The position numbers and the translations under genes are program-made. From a virus: DNA of 37,678 nucleotides. This document shows positions 1-7,657 of this stretch, in pieces. The notes under the pieces are model-generated. The model did not search any database. It was not told where the DNA came from and saw nothing but the letters and a program-made list of their open reading frames with translations. The DNA is taken from the IMG/VR virus record IMGVR_UViG_3300046522_000517, positions 1-37,678 of that record. The stretch is one strand, 5' to 3'. Position 1 is the first letter of the stretch, and each line of letters starts with the position of its first letter.

Positions 1-138
1 CCAGGCGGTTGAACAGGTGATCGATCAACGAGATACCCAGCTTCGGGGCTATTTCCAGCCAGGCACTGTCGGGCGCGGTCGACGGGACCTCCGCCTGTCG
101 CTCAACTTCGCCATGCTGGCACTGCAGATCAACGATGC

Positions 139-142
<4 letters not shown>
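1..142 (-). CDS. Partial early-region ORF running off the left edge
   Basis: An open frame starts with GTG at 142 and stays open for 47 codons to the window edge. The GTG overlaps the TGA stop of the DUF1376 gene (GTGA), the same tight coupling used by many genes here. The visible protein begins VSIVDLQCQHGEVERQ and shows no motif I recognise. A gene directly after a DUF1376 protein is often a second replication function such as a helicase loader, but only the position suggests that. The call as a gene rests on the start/stop overlap and absence of stops. Confidence 0.5.
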
Positions 143-1164
<1,022 letters not shown>

Positions 1165-1174
1165 ACGGTCCTGC

Positions 1175-1366
1175 CTATATTTGCGTGCGATACGGCACGC
1201 GCTGGCCGCCCATGAGCGACGGAGAGTTGCGGTAGTCGAAGGAACCGTCGCGGGGAACGATGGAACTCGCACGGCGCTGAAGCGGCCGAAATGGCGGCAC
1301 CGTTGGCGCACGCACCAGCTCAGCCGGCGCTTCGATGACATCCTCGACCAAGTCTTGATTAGTCAT
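1175..1366 (-). CDS. Small phage protein between CII-like and DUF1376 genes
   Basis: A 63-residue ORF begins MTNQDLVEDVIEAPAEL and is rich in Arg and Pro in its middle (PPFRPLQRRASSIVPRDGSFDYR). The ATG at 1366 overlaps the stop of the upstream CII-like gene by eight bases, and the ORF ends eleven bases before the DUF1376 start, so translation coupling in a leftward early operon is likely. No domain is recognised. The C-terminal GSFDYRN...GGQRVPYR pattern looks like a short binding peptide, but that is only an impression. Confidence 0.6.
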   Translation of the reverse strand: MTNQDLVEDVIEAPAELVRAPTVPPFRPLQRRASSIVPRDGSFDYRNSPSLMGGQRVPYRTQI

Positions 1367-1847
1367 TGGCCACTCCGCTCGACCGAGCAAGGTTGACGGC
1401 TTGCGTGCGGTGGCAGTAGACGCTGAACATCAGGGCCATGAGCATCTCGATCTTCCGGTGCAGCGCCTGGCCATGCGCCTTGATCTGCGCGCGTTCGTGA
1501 TCGTCGATCTCACCATCCGCGGCGGCAGCCGTGAAGGATTCGAAGAGCCGGCCGATCTCCGCATAGTTCTGGTTGAACAGCTGCTGGATCGAGTCGTTCT
1601 CGATCGCGCCAATGTCCGGCAGCTTGACGAACGTGCCGCCGCTGGCAGCAGCGATCGCTTCGGCGAAGAATGTCGTGCCGGACAGCTGCTGCAATGCGAG
1701 CGCATCGTCGGTTGCCAGCGACTGGCCTTTGGTTTCGTAGGCCCGATTCTTCAAAGAGTTTTCAGTCATTCCCAGGTGAGCAGCAGCAACCACCCATTTG
1801 CCACTGATGGCGGCGATCATCTTCAAGACCGCACTTCGAACATCCAT
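1359..1847 (-). CDS. YmfL/CII-like phage regulatory protein
   Basis: The 162-residue product starts MDVRSAVLKMIAAISGKWVVAAAHLGMTENSLKNRAYE. The N-terminal ~75 residues read as the HTH found in YmfL and phage regulatory CII-like (Phage_CP76) proteins, including the SLKNR recognition-helix region and the following QSLATDDALALQQLSGTTFFAEAIA. The C-terminal part is helical (ESFTAAAADGEIDDHERAQIKAHGQALHRKIEMLM). It is the second leftward gene after the cro-like gene, the position of cII in lambdoid phages, so a role in the lysis/lysogeny switch or early transcription is likely. Family membership is moderate confidence; the precise target is unknown. Confidence 0.72.
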   Translation of the reverse strand: MDVRSAVLKMIAAISGKWVVAAAHLGMTENSLKNRAYETKGQSLATDDALALQQLSGTTFFAEAIAAASGGTFVKLPDIGAIENDSIQQLFNQNYAEIGRLFESFTAAAADGEIDDHERAQIKAHGQALHRKIEMLMALMFSVYCHRTQAVNLARSSGVAND

Positions 1848-1902
1848 GATTTTTCCAATAAGATTATGGTTTCTTTACCAATCGTGCCGACTTAAACTGC
1901 AG

Positions 1903-2148
1903 CTATAGATCTGCTGCGGGAGGAGTCGCAGTCCCCCGAAGGTATGCCCAGTCAACGTCGGGACGAAGATCCTCGCAGCGCACCTTTCCCTCGACGAGTT
2001 TTTCGATAGTGGGGCAGTGCTCTGCCGGCACGCGACGGCCAGGCAATTTCCACTGCCCTACGGCGCCCTTCGTCACTCCAAGGTGTTTCGCCAAAGCCTG
2101 CATCGAACCGACAATGGCTATGACGGTGTTCAAAGGTGAGTTAGTCAT
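1903..2148 (-). CDS. Cro/YdaS-like HTH regulator
   Basis: The 81-residue product (MTNSPLNTVIAIVGSMQALAKHLGVTKGAVGQWKLPGRRVP...) matches small YdaS/Cro-type HTH proteins: one HTH in residues ~8-35 with the typical GAVGQWK recognition helix and RRVPAEHCPTIEKL. A GTG at 2157 could add three residues; the ATG at 2148 has a GAAG purine run six bases upstream and is preferred. The gene is divergent from the CI-like repressor across about 100 bp of promoter/operator DNA, the standard cro position. It probably represses the cI promoter and starts the early lytic programme. Confidence 0.82.
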   Translation of the reverse strand: MTNSPLNTVIAIVGSMQALAKHLGVTKGAVGQWKLPGRRVPAEHCPTIEKLVEGKVRCEDLRPDVDWAYLRGTATPPAADL

Positions 2149-2251
2149 GATCTTCACGAAAAGTATGCTTGAGTCGAAGTCTAGTTTTTCTATACTTTCA
2201 AGTCAAGTTTTTCTGTCCCAAAATGGTTTAGAAAACCTATACGATGTTCGG
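2149..2251. promoter_or_regulatory. Divergent cI/cro promoter-operator region
   Basis: Rightward: TTGAGT (2169-2174), 16 bp, TATACT (2191-2196), a good sigma70-type promoter for the repressor gene. Leftward: TTGACT (2206-2201 on the minus strand), 17 bp, TAGACT (2183-2178), pointing at the cro-like gene. The 9-mer AGTTTTTCT occurs twice, at 2183-2191 and 2206-2214, 23 bp apart, and overlaps both promoters, so it is a candidate operator half-site. CTATAC occurs at 2190-2195 and 2237-2242. Promoter assignments are by eye. Confidence 0.6.
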
Positions 2252-2656
2252 ATGGAAATTAAAGATGAGATCGCCGCCTGGGTTCGAGCGGCTAGAAAAA
2301 GTGCAGGACTGTCTGGCGAAGCGCTGGGCGGCAAGCTTGCGCTTGAGCTGAGAACCGATAGAGGAAATACAAAAGGGAACATCTCCCATTGGGAGCTGGG
2401 CAAGCACCAGCCATCACTAGCTCAACTACTGGCGATCAGCAAGATAACTGGATACCCGCTCCCAGCCTCGGTCGAGCAAAACGTCGATGCCACTCGGGCA
2501 GGGGGCAATGCTGCAAAGCTCAAGGTAGACGCAGCACCAGGGTATGAGTTCTTCCTTGACCACATAAGTACTGCAGTGGCGGAGCGAGATGTGCCGCCAC
2601 ACATTCAAAGTGCGATTATCACCTTGCTAGACACGTGCCCACCGAAGAGGCGGTAA
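2252..2656 (+). CDS. CI-like XRE-family repressor, short form
   Basis: This 134-residue protein starts MEIKDEIAAWVRAARKSAGLSGEALGGKLAL. Residues ~8-70 form an XRE/CI-type HTH, with NISHWELGKHQPSLAQLLAISKITGYPL as the second half. The C-terminal ~60 residues contain no S24/LexA peptidase signature (no Ala-Gly cleavage site or Ser/Lys dyad seen), so it is unlikely to be inactivated by RecA-stimulated self-cleavage. The frame is open upstream to 2009, but that stretch overlaps the divergent cro gene; the ATG at 2252 lies just after the operator region. As the divergent partner of the cro-like gene it is the likely lysogeny repressor. Confidence 0.8.
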   Translation: MEIKDEIAAWVRAARKSAGLSGEALGGKLALELRTDRGNTKGNISHWELGKHQPSLAQLLAISKITGYPLPASVEQNVDATRAGGNAAKLKVDAAPGYEFFLDHISTAVAERDVPPHIQSAIITLLDTCPPKRR

Positions 2657-2774
2657 GGCAATTGCCTACGCGAGCTCGATGCATCTTTATGAAAAAGATT
2701 GCCTTTAAAACACATTTGTGGCCTTTCCGCCACGAGTTTAAAATTTTCAGCAATTCCTGCAGGCCGCTGAAGAG
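2657..2774. other. Short intergenic gap between convergent repressor genes
   Basis: This stretch lies between the 3' ends of the CI-like gene (rightward) and the Arc-like gene (leftward). It is AT-rich in the middle. I see no convincing terminator hairpin with a T-run and no ORF. Confidence 0.5.
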
Positions 2775-3041
2775 CTAGCCCGCTGCACCCTTGTCGTTCT
2801 GATCATCGGGTTCACCAATCCGAATAGTTATCTGCCCCCTGCCATATCTCTCCAGCAGCTCCCGTATCAGATCTCCATCTGAGTAGCTACGGAGAGGCCG
2901 CGCGCTCTCCTCCACGCTGTCAACTAGACGACCAACAATTTCGGAATTGATAGACCGGGCGTGCTTGCGTGCCCACGACTCAATTTTGGCCTTCAAATCC
3001 GCAGGCATTCTCAAGCCAAAAGGGGCAATGTCTCTACTCAT
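2775..3041 (-). CDS. Arc-family ribbon-helix-helix DNA-binding protein
   Basis: The 88-residue product (MSRDIAPFGLRMPADLKAKIESWARKHARSINSEIVGRLVDSVEE...) has the Arc/Mnt ribbon-helix-helix layout: a short basic strand FGLRMP, helix A (ADLKAKIESWARKH), then the SINSEIVGRL helix B. The C-terminal half (DGDLIRELLERYGRGQITIRIGEP) may be an oligomerisation part. Phage Arc-like proteins are transcriptional repressors of neighbouring early or antirepressor genes. Here it is convergent with the CI-like gene and divergent from the next rightward ORF, so it could control the 3.1 kb intergenic promoters. Target unknown. Confidence 0.85.
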   Translation of the reverse strand: MSRDIAPFGLRMPADLKAKIESWARKHARSINSEIVGRLVDSVEESARPLRSYSDGDLIRELLERYGRGQITIRIGEPDDQNDKGAAG

Positions 3042-3142
3042 AGGGGCGCAGTTTAGAGAAAGGCAACAGATGCGAATAGCTACACCGTGCAGCTACTGTG
3101 CCTATAATGCGTGACCCCTTAATTTTCCTACATAAACAAATG

Positions 3143-3403
3143 ATATCCGAATGCAATAAATTAAGCACTTCCATGACTGGGGCGTCAACCACTCTTATGC
3201 CAGGCGTAGTCATCAGCGTCACGAGCGAAAGCATGGCTGACTACCTTCAGATGCGCGCGGCCCAGCTTGCTGCCTTGAACCACCTGCTTATGTCAGCCGA
3301 CTTTGAGAACTGGAGCGCTACGATCAAGGCAGATGCAAAATGGCTCGCAGCATCGCTGGCATCAGAAGTTAGCAGCGTCGCATCAAGTGTGACATTTCGA
3401 TAG
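3143..3403 (+). CDS. Small phage protein of unknown function
   Basis: An 86-residue ORF if started at ATG 3143. A second plausible start is ATG 3233 (56 residues, MADYLQMRAAQLAALNHLL), preceded by a purine-rich GAGCGAAAG. The C-terminal part is helical and Ala-rich, with a conserved-looking FENWSATIKADAKWLAASLASEV. The N-terminal extension (MISECNKLSTSMTGAS) is of different character, which favours the later start. A TATAAT box at 3103-3108 lies upstream but has no clear -35. No family recognised. Confidence 0.45.
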   Translation: MSECNKLSTSMTGASTTLMPGVVISVTSESMADYLQMRAAQLAALNHLLMSADFENWSATIKADAKWLAASLASEVSSVASSVTFR

Positions 3404-3414
3404 AATTTAGGATG

Positions 3415-3468
3415 ACTATACTTATTTGTATAGTTTTTCTTTACTTACGAAAATAGAATATCTATACT
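3415..3468 (+). promoter_or_regulatory. Early rightward promoter with palindromic operator
   Basis: TTTACT (3440-3445), a 17 bp spacer and TATACT (3463-3468) form a near-consensus sigma70 promoter for the ParB operon. Just upstream is a perfect inverted repeat, ACTATAC-TTATTT-GTATAGT (3415-3434), and the 9-mer AGTTTTTCT (3432-3440) that also occurs twice in the cI/cro operator region. This suggests the same repressor controls both promoters. Confidence 0.65.
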
Positions 3469-3498
3469 TTGCTCGTATCAATTCTGATAGGAGCAAAC

Positions 3499-3936
3499 GT
3501 GACCCCAACCTTCCCTCTCCCAGCCCTGCCCACCGATCGTCGTGGCACCGATGCGGCACGTGACCAAAACCGTCTTCAATTTGCTCCTCGCGCACTGCTG
3601 AATGGCACGCTTGCCGACTGCGCGAACGCAATCGCAGCCAGCTACGAGCGCCTCCACACTGCCGCAAAAAATGCCGAGCATCTGCTCGCGCTGTCGGGTA
3701 ATGCCGGCATGCGCGGCGACACGGCTGACGACCTCGCCGTTGCGCTGGCGGTGCACGGCTACATCCTCCAGCAGTTCCAGGTGAAGGTGAAAACCGATCA
3801 CCAGGTCGTGATTTACACCACCGCCGCGGGCAGCAGCTTCAGCGCCTACACGGCAGCAGCCGATAGGCAGGGCGACATGCCGTGCTCGATCACGGTAATG
3901 CGCGCCGCGCAGTCTGCCGCCGCATCGCTGTCATGA
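3499..3936 (+). CDS. Conserved-type early phage protein, function unknown
   Basis: The start is a GTG at 3499, chosen because TAGGAGC lies directly upstream; the frame is open a little further 5' but without a ribosome site. The 145-residue product starts VTPTFPLPALPTDRRGTDAARDQNRLQFAPRALL, followed by a long helical, Ala-rich segment and a beta-rich piece (QVKVKTDHQVVIYTTAAG). No motif is recognised. It is the first gene of the rightward operon that carries parB, and its stop overlaps the next start (ATGA). Confidence 0.7.
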   Translation: MTPTFPLPALPTDRRGTDAARDQNRLQFAPRALLNGTLADCANAIAASYERLHTAAKNAEHLLALSGNAGMRGDTADDLAVALAVHGYILQQFQVKVKTDHQVVIYTTAAGSSFSAYTAAADRQGDMPCSITVMRAAQSAAASLS

Positions 3937-4127
3937 CCAAGCCACCAATACCGGACGGGCTTGCGCTTGATATCGCCTACCGGTCGCTGTCCACAACGAT
4001 GACGATCGCGCAGGTGATGGACGATCCGGCGCTCAGGCGCCTGCTCTATCTCCGCGCCAAGCAACACATGCGGCGGCGCGCGCGCTTCGACCCGAAGCGG
4101 CTGCAAGCCAACGATAACGACGACTGA
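3933..4127 (+). CDS. Small helical early protein
   Basis: A 64-residue ORF, MTKPPIPDGLALDIAYRSLSTTMTIAQVMDDPALRRLLYLRAK..., starts in an ATGA overlap with the preceding gene, which fixes the start. The middle is amphipathic helix and the C-terminus is basic (MRRRARFDPKRLQANDNDD), so nucleic-acid binding is possible. No family recognised. Confidence 0.65.
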   Translation: MTKPPIPDGLALDIAYRSLSTTMTIAQVMDDPALRRLLYLRAKQHMRRRARFDPKRLQANDNDD

Positions 4128-4143
4128 CCCAACCCAGCAATCC

Positions 4144-4161
4144 TGTGCAGACGTCTGCACA
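4144..4161. repeat. Perfect 18-bp palindrome, copy 1
   Basis: TGTGCAGACGTCTGCACA is a perfect palindrome located 21 bp upstream of the parB start in the only sizeable gap of this operon. The 16-bp core GTGCAGACGTCTGCAC recurs at 30226-30243 and 30305-30320 far away in the late operon. Here it could act as an operator or a protein-binding site. Confidence 0.9.
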
Positions 4162-4182
4162 TAACCGTTAACCATTCGCCCG

Positions 4183-6210
4183 ATGACCACTACCTTGACC
4201 ATCCTCGAAGCCCCGACGGCAGCGGCCTCTCTCGCGCCGATCATCGTCGACGAACTGCTGCTGGAAGACGGCAGCACGTTCGGCAAGTTCGCGCTGTGCC
4301 ACATCCGGATTTCCACCACCAACCGCAAGCGCTTCAACGCCGAAAAGCTGCAGCAGCTGGCCGACAGCATCCGCGACAAGGGTGTCGCCCAGCCGATCCT
4401 GCTCCGCCCCGTCGAGCCGACCGACGCGGCGCCACAGCGCTACGAGATCATCGCCGGCGAACGCCGTTTCCGCGCCTCGATCGCCGCCGGCCTGACGCAC
4501 ATTCCGGCGATCAGCCGCAACATGTCCGACCATGATGCGATCGAGCTGCAGATCCTGGAGAACCTGCAGCGTGAAGATCCACACCCGCTCGAGGAAGCCG
4601 AAGGTTACGAGCGCCTGATGCTCACGCACGGCTATAACGCCGACCAGCTGGCCGAGCGCCTGAAGAAGTCCCGCTCGTACATCTACGGCCGCTTGAAGCT
4701 GTGCGCCCTGTCGCTCGACGTGCGCGAGCCGTTCTTGAACGACGAGATCAGCGCGTCGACGGCGCTGCTGATCGCGCGGATCCCGGTGCCGAAGCTGCAG
4801 GCGCAGGCTATGACGGAGATCCTCAAGCCGCAATGGAACAGCGAGCCGATGTCGTACCGCGCGGCCGTACAGCACGTGCAAGGCCGCTTCACGCTGACCC
4901 TGGCCAGCGCGCCATTCGACACCAAGGACGGCAAGCTGCTGGCGGCCGCCGGCAACTGCACCAGCTGCCCGAAACGCACCGGCAGCGAGCCAGTGCTTTA
5001 TCCGGACATCGACGCGAACATCTGCACCGATCCCGAGTGCTTTGCGGAGAAGCGCGCAGCGCACCAGGCAAAGGTAATCGTACTGGCGAACAAAGCAGGC
5101 ACGCCCGTCCTCGAGGGCAAGGAAGCAACGGACGCGCTGGGCGATCTGAAAACCGTGTTCTCCCACTACAGCTTGTGGAAGCTTGACCGCCTGGCCCCGC
5201 GCGCGAACCAGAACGACACAATCCACTTCGTGCTGCAAGAGAAGCAGCTGCCCGAGCCGAAAGCCATCCTGAAGCTCGACAACGGCGTGGTGCACAAGGC
5301 TTACGACAAGGCTGCAGTGCAGGCCGCAGCGGAAGCTGTTGGCATCTGCCTGTCGCGCGAAGCATGGGACGTACTGCAGGCTGAAAAGAACGCCGCCCCG
5401 GCCGCCCAGGCACGGGCTGAGCAAGATCGCAAGCGCGCAGCAGAATATGCCGAGAAAGCACGCCGCGCCGAGGAGCTTACCGCCGAGCGCCTGGCCCTGT
5501 ACCGCAAGGTGCGGGTGCGTGCCGGCAACGGCCTCTCGCTGGCATCGCTGCGCGAGCTGGCGAAGCACTTGGTGCTGGAGTGCCACGTACCATACGACTT
5601 GCTTGGCGATGACTACTCGCTTACGGACCGAAGCGACACTGGCATGGCCGCGCACATCGATCAGGCGCCGCAGAGCGAAGTCCAGATGATCATCCTCGAC
5701 TTACTGCTGAGCGACTGCATCGCGGTCAACCACTGGAATGTGCCGACTGGCGATGACGATGATGGCGATGGCCATGCCGTCATCCGCGCGATCGCCTGCC
5801 ACGAAGGTATCGATACAAACGATGCCGGCCAGCTCGCCGTCCATGCGGAACCGGAAGACACGTTCGGCATCGACCTGGCCGTGTTGCAGGACGCCGACAC
5901 ACTGCGCGCATTCGTCACGACCAATCCCGAGCGGCTGAACGACATCACGCCAATTGTCATCTGGAAGGCCCCTCATCTGCTCAAGTCGCTGGACGTTATT
6001 GGCCACGACACGGGCTACATCTGGCGCGACAACGAATGGCATGCACCCGAGCCAGCAAAGCTCGAGCCCGAGGCAGCTCCGCGCAAGACGCTCACACTTA
6101 AGCCACGTGACGCAACGAGCACGAAGGCACCGACGAAGACGATCACCCTAGCTGCCGCGGTGGCGTACACGGCGCCAGACACTGACGAAGCGATGGAGCA
6201 CACCCAATGA
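4183..6210 (+). CDS. Large ParB/Spo0J-type protein with Cys cluster
   Basis: The 675-residue protein carries a ParB N-terminal domain (residues ~35-145) with the signature box GERRFRA at 92-98 (the CTP-binding/arginine region) and ENLQREDPHPLEEAEGY at 126-142. A KorB-like HTH follows (YNADQLAERLKKSRSYIYGRLKL, ~151-173). At ~259-286 is a C-x2-C...C-x4-C set (C259, C262, C281, C286) that could bind zinc. A charged coiled-coil-like segment (~400-440) and a long C-terminal region of unknown fold follow; this is about twice the size of chromosomal ParB. No ParA partner is visible. Large ParB-like proteins are frequent in Burkholderiales prophages; roles there are not settled (transcription, replication or DNA-binding). 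Stop overlaps the next start by ATGA. Confidence 0.85.
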   Translation: MTTTLTILEAPTAAASLAPIIVDELLLEDGSTFGKFALCHIRISTTNRKRFNAEKLQQLADSIRDKGVAQPILLRPVEPTDAAPQRYEIIAGERRFRASIAAGLTHIPAISRNMSDHDAIELQILENLQREDPHPLEEAEGYERLMLTHGYNADQLAERLKKSRSYIYGRLKLCALSLDVREPFLNDEISASTALLIARIPVPKLQAQAMTEILKPQWNSEPMSYRAAVQHVQGRFTLTLASAPFDTKDGKLLAAAGNCTSCPKRTGSEPVLYPDIDANICTDPECFAEKRAAHQAKVIVLANKAGTPVLEGKEATDALGDLKTVFSHYSLWKLDRLAPRANQNDTIHFVLQEKQLPEPKAILKLDNGVVHKAYDKAAVQAAAEAVGICLSREAWDVLQAEKNAAPAAQARAEQDRKRAAEYAEKARRAEELTAERLALYRKVRVRAGNGLSLASLRELAKHLVLECHVPYDLLGDDYSLTDRSDTGMAAHIDQAPQSEVQMIILDLLLSDCIAVNHWNVPTGDDDDGDGHAVIRAIACHEGIDTNDAGQLAVHAEPEDTFGIDLAVLQDADTLRAFVTTNPERLNDITPIVIWKAPHLLKSLDVIGHDTGYIWRDNEWHAPEPAKLEPEAAPRKTLTLKPRDATSTKAPTKTITLAAAVAYTAPDTDEAMEHTQ

Positions 6211-6452
6211 TCCAGAGCGATACAGAAGACGAGCGCTGGACCTGCTGCATGGATCGCCCCCCGCCGACCGGCGTCCACCGCACCGCTGGCCAGGCGATCG
6301 AGCAGACGCTCGATCTGGCGAGGTTCCAGCACTTCGATGGCAAGACTTGGGGCGCGGTCGCCCTCGATGCCGCCGGCGCGCTGGCACTGGCCGCTACCCC
6401 AACCCAGTTCCGCCCTATTTATTGGCTTGCACCACAAGGAGAATTCGCATGA
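6207..6452 (+). CDS. Small acidic early protein
   Basis: This 81-residue ORF starts in an ATGA overlap with parB and ends in an ATGA overlap with the next gene, which strongly supports it as real. It begins MIDSD-like (MIQSDTEDERWTCCM) and has GVHRTAGQAIEQTLDLARFQHFDGKTWGAVALDAAGALALAATPTQFRPIYWLAP. No family recognised. Confidence 0.65.
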   Translation: MIQSDTEDERWTCCMDRPPPTGVHRTAGQAIEQTLDLARFQHFDGKTWGAVALDAAGALALAATPTQFRPIYWLAPQGEFA

Positions 6453-6970
6453 ATGCACCACTTCCAATGGCGATGGCATCGCTGTCGCCACTCGATTTCC
6501 AGAAAACAGCCGCCGACCTGGCCGTGCAGGTCAAACAGATGGCGCACAGCGCGCAGCTGGTCGCGGACGAGCTGGCACGCGCCGAGCGCATCGTCAACAT
6601 TCTGATCAAGTACATGCCCGCCTCGCAGATGGTCCACGCCCGCCTGGAAATCAACGAGGAATCGATGGAAGCACCGAACCCAACGACGCCTGCGGCCTGC
6701 GACGTGCTTGCTGAACGCCGGCGCCAGAGGGAGCAGGAGGGATGGACGCTGGGCCACGACGACGTGCACGAGGGCGGAGAGCTGGCCGAGGCCGCCATGT
6801 GCTATGCCGATCCAGCCGCGCACTGCCAGCTGGGGATCCCGCACCAGTGGCCATGGCTCGGCGACTGGTGGAAGCCGCGCGATCGCCGGCACAACCTGGT
6901 GCGCGCCGGCGCGCTGATCATCGCCGAGATCGAGCGCCTTGATCGCGCAACTGCTGATTCCGGAGAGTAA
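6449..6970 (+). CDS. Phage early protein with ERRRQ-EGWT-HDD motif
   Basis: The ATG at 6449 (ATGA overlap, AAGGAG eight bases upstream) gives 173 residues; the longer frame from 6347 is not supported. The N-terminal ~65 residues are a helical segment. The C-terminal half has AERRRQREQEGWTLGHDDVHEGGELAEAAMCYA, then PHQWPWLGDWWKPRDRRHNLVRAGALIIAEIERLDR. This pattern (Gln-rich start, EGWT, HDD, GELA..AA, WKP, R.LVRAGALI.AEIERLDR) is a recurrent domain of unknown function in early regions of many phages. Biochemical role unknown. Confidence 0.72.
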   Translation: MNAPLPMAMASLSPLDFQKTAADLAVQVKQMAHSAQLVADELARAERIVNILIKYMPASQMVHARLEINEESMEAPNPTTPAACDVLAERRRQREQEGWTLGHDDVHEGGELAEAAMCYADPAAHCQLGIPHQWPWLGDWWKPRDRRHNLVRAGALIIAEIERLDRATADSGE

Positions 6971-6973
6971 ATT

Positions 6974-7189
6974 ATGAAGGCCTCAATGTTCCTGGTCCTG
7001 AAGTACGAACGTATGTTCATGCGGCTAGATGAGATTTGCTCCGAGATTGACATGGCGGTCGGCACGGCACGCAACAAGCTTTGCGCCGGTACGTTCCCTA
7101 TTCCCACGCGAAAGTCTGGAAAGTTCGTAATCGCCGATGTCCGAGACGTCGGGAATTACATTGATAACTGTCGACAGCAATCGGCGTAA
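6974..7189 (+). CDS. PrtN/AlpA-like regulator, excisionase candidate
   Basis: The 71-residue product starts MKASMFLVLKYERMFMRLDEICSEI and contains a PrtN-like (pyocin activator) or AlpA-like small winged-HTH: MFMRLDEICSEIDMAVGTARNKLCAGTFPIPTRKSGKFVIADVRDVGNYID. It has a good ribosome site (GGAGAG). It is the last gene of the ParB operon and the first gene before the integrase in the same direction, so an excisionase or integrase-directing role is likely by position. PrtN itself is a transcription activator of pyocin genes, so regulation is the alternative. Confidence 0.72.
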   Translation: MKASMFLVLKYERMFMRLDEICSEIDMAVGTARNKLCAGTFPIPTRKSGKFVIADVRDVGNYIDNCRQQSA

Positions 7190-7190
7190 A

Positions 7191-7216
7191 AAAGGCCACG
7201 GAAATCCGTGGCCTTT
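7191..7216. terminator. Bidirectional intrinsic terminator
   Basis: AAAGGCCACGG, loop AAAT, CCGTGGCCTTT is an 11-bp perfect stem directly after the PrtN-like stop. Rightward transcripts get a T-rich 3' side and leftward transcripts from the TPR/HEPN pair get a matching one, so it can insulate both operons. Confidence 0.85.
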
Positions 7217-7231
7217 CTCTACCGTGATAGC

Positions 7232-7657
7232 TCAAGCCTGCTTCGGCACTGCCTGATTTTTTGCTATCTCAGCACTTTTTAACGATGCCTTTGCAATGCG
7301 AAGCACGTCAGCAGCATCGTCTGACGTAAAGTCAGCATCCAGGTCGTAGTCGGCCTTCTTCCGGAAGGCTCGCAATCTAGCCAAGTTTCTCGCAACAATC
7401 CCTGCCTCTACTCGGCCAGGTCGCTGCGCGCGCCCCCAGCCCGACATAGCATCGATTACTGCTTGATGCGAACTTTTCCCCTTTTTTGCAGCGTCAGCTA
7501 CGTGGAGATCAGGAGGCAAAGAACCATCTGCTGCATGTAGCACTGCGTAATACGCCCTACATGCAGAAGTGCGCAGCGAAATTTCTGGCAAAGGTTCGCC
7601 ACTTGGCTGTAGCAGTTGCTCAGCAATACTAAAAAAATCTGAACTAGTGCAACTCAT
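7232..7657 (-). CDS. HEPN-like small protein (UPF0332-type), second gene of pair
   Basis: The ATG at 7657 overlaps the TAA of the upstream TPR-like gene (TAATG), giving 141 residues. The helical pattern fits HEPN/UPF0332 proteins: SLRTSACRAYYAVLHAADG (the R..s..RAYYA.lH signature of helices 1-2), a disordered-looking loop, then RNLARLRAFRKKADYDLDADFTSDDAADVLRIAKA. The last part matches the R..R..ADYD block seen in this clan. The classical RNase motif Rx4-6H is not obvious; residues around RNLARLRAFRKKADYD would be the active-site candidates. HEPN proteins are frequent in toxin-antitoxin, abortive-infection and RNA-sensing systems. The pair is read opposite to its neighbours, typical of cargo. 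Confidence 0.65.
   Translation of the reverse strand: MSCTSSDFFSIAEQLLQPSGEPLPEISLRTSACRAYYAVLHAADGSLPPDLHVADAAKKGKSSHQAVIDAMSGWGRAQRPGRVEAGIVARNLARLRAFRKKADYDLDADFTSDDAADVLRIAKASLKSAEIAKNQAVPKQA

Noticed and set aside
4168-5655. Long leftward frame (495 codons) antisense to parB
   Set aside because: Codon and residue pattern (Arg/Leu/Val/Ala low complexity) is a mirror of the GC-rich ParB gene; no ribosome site, no domain.
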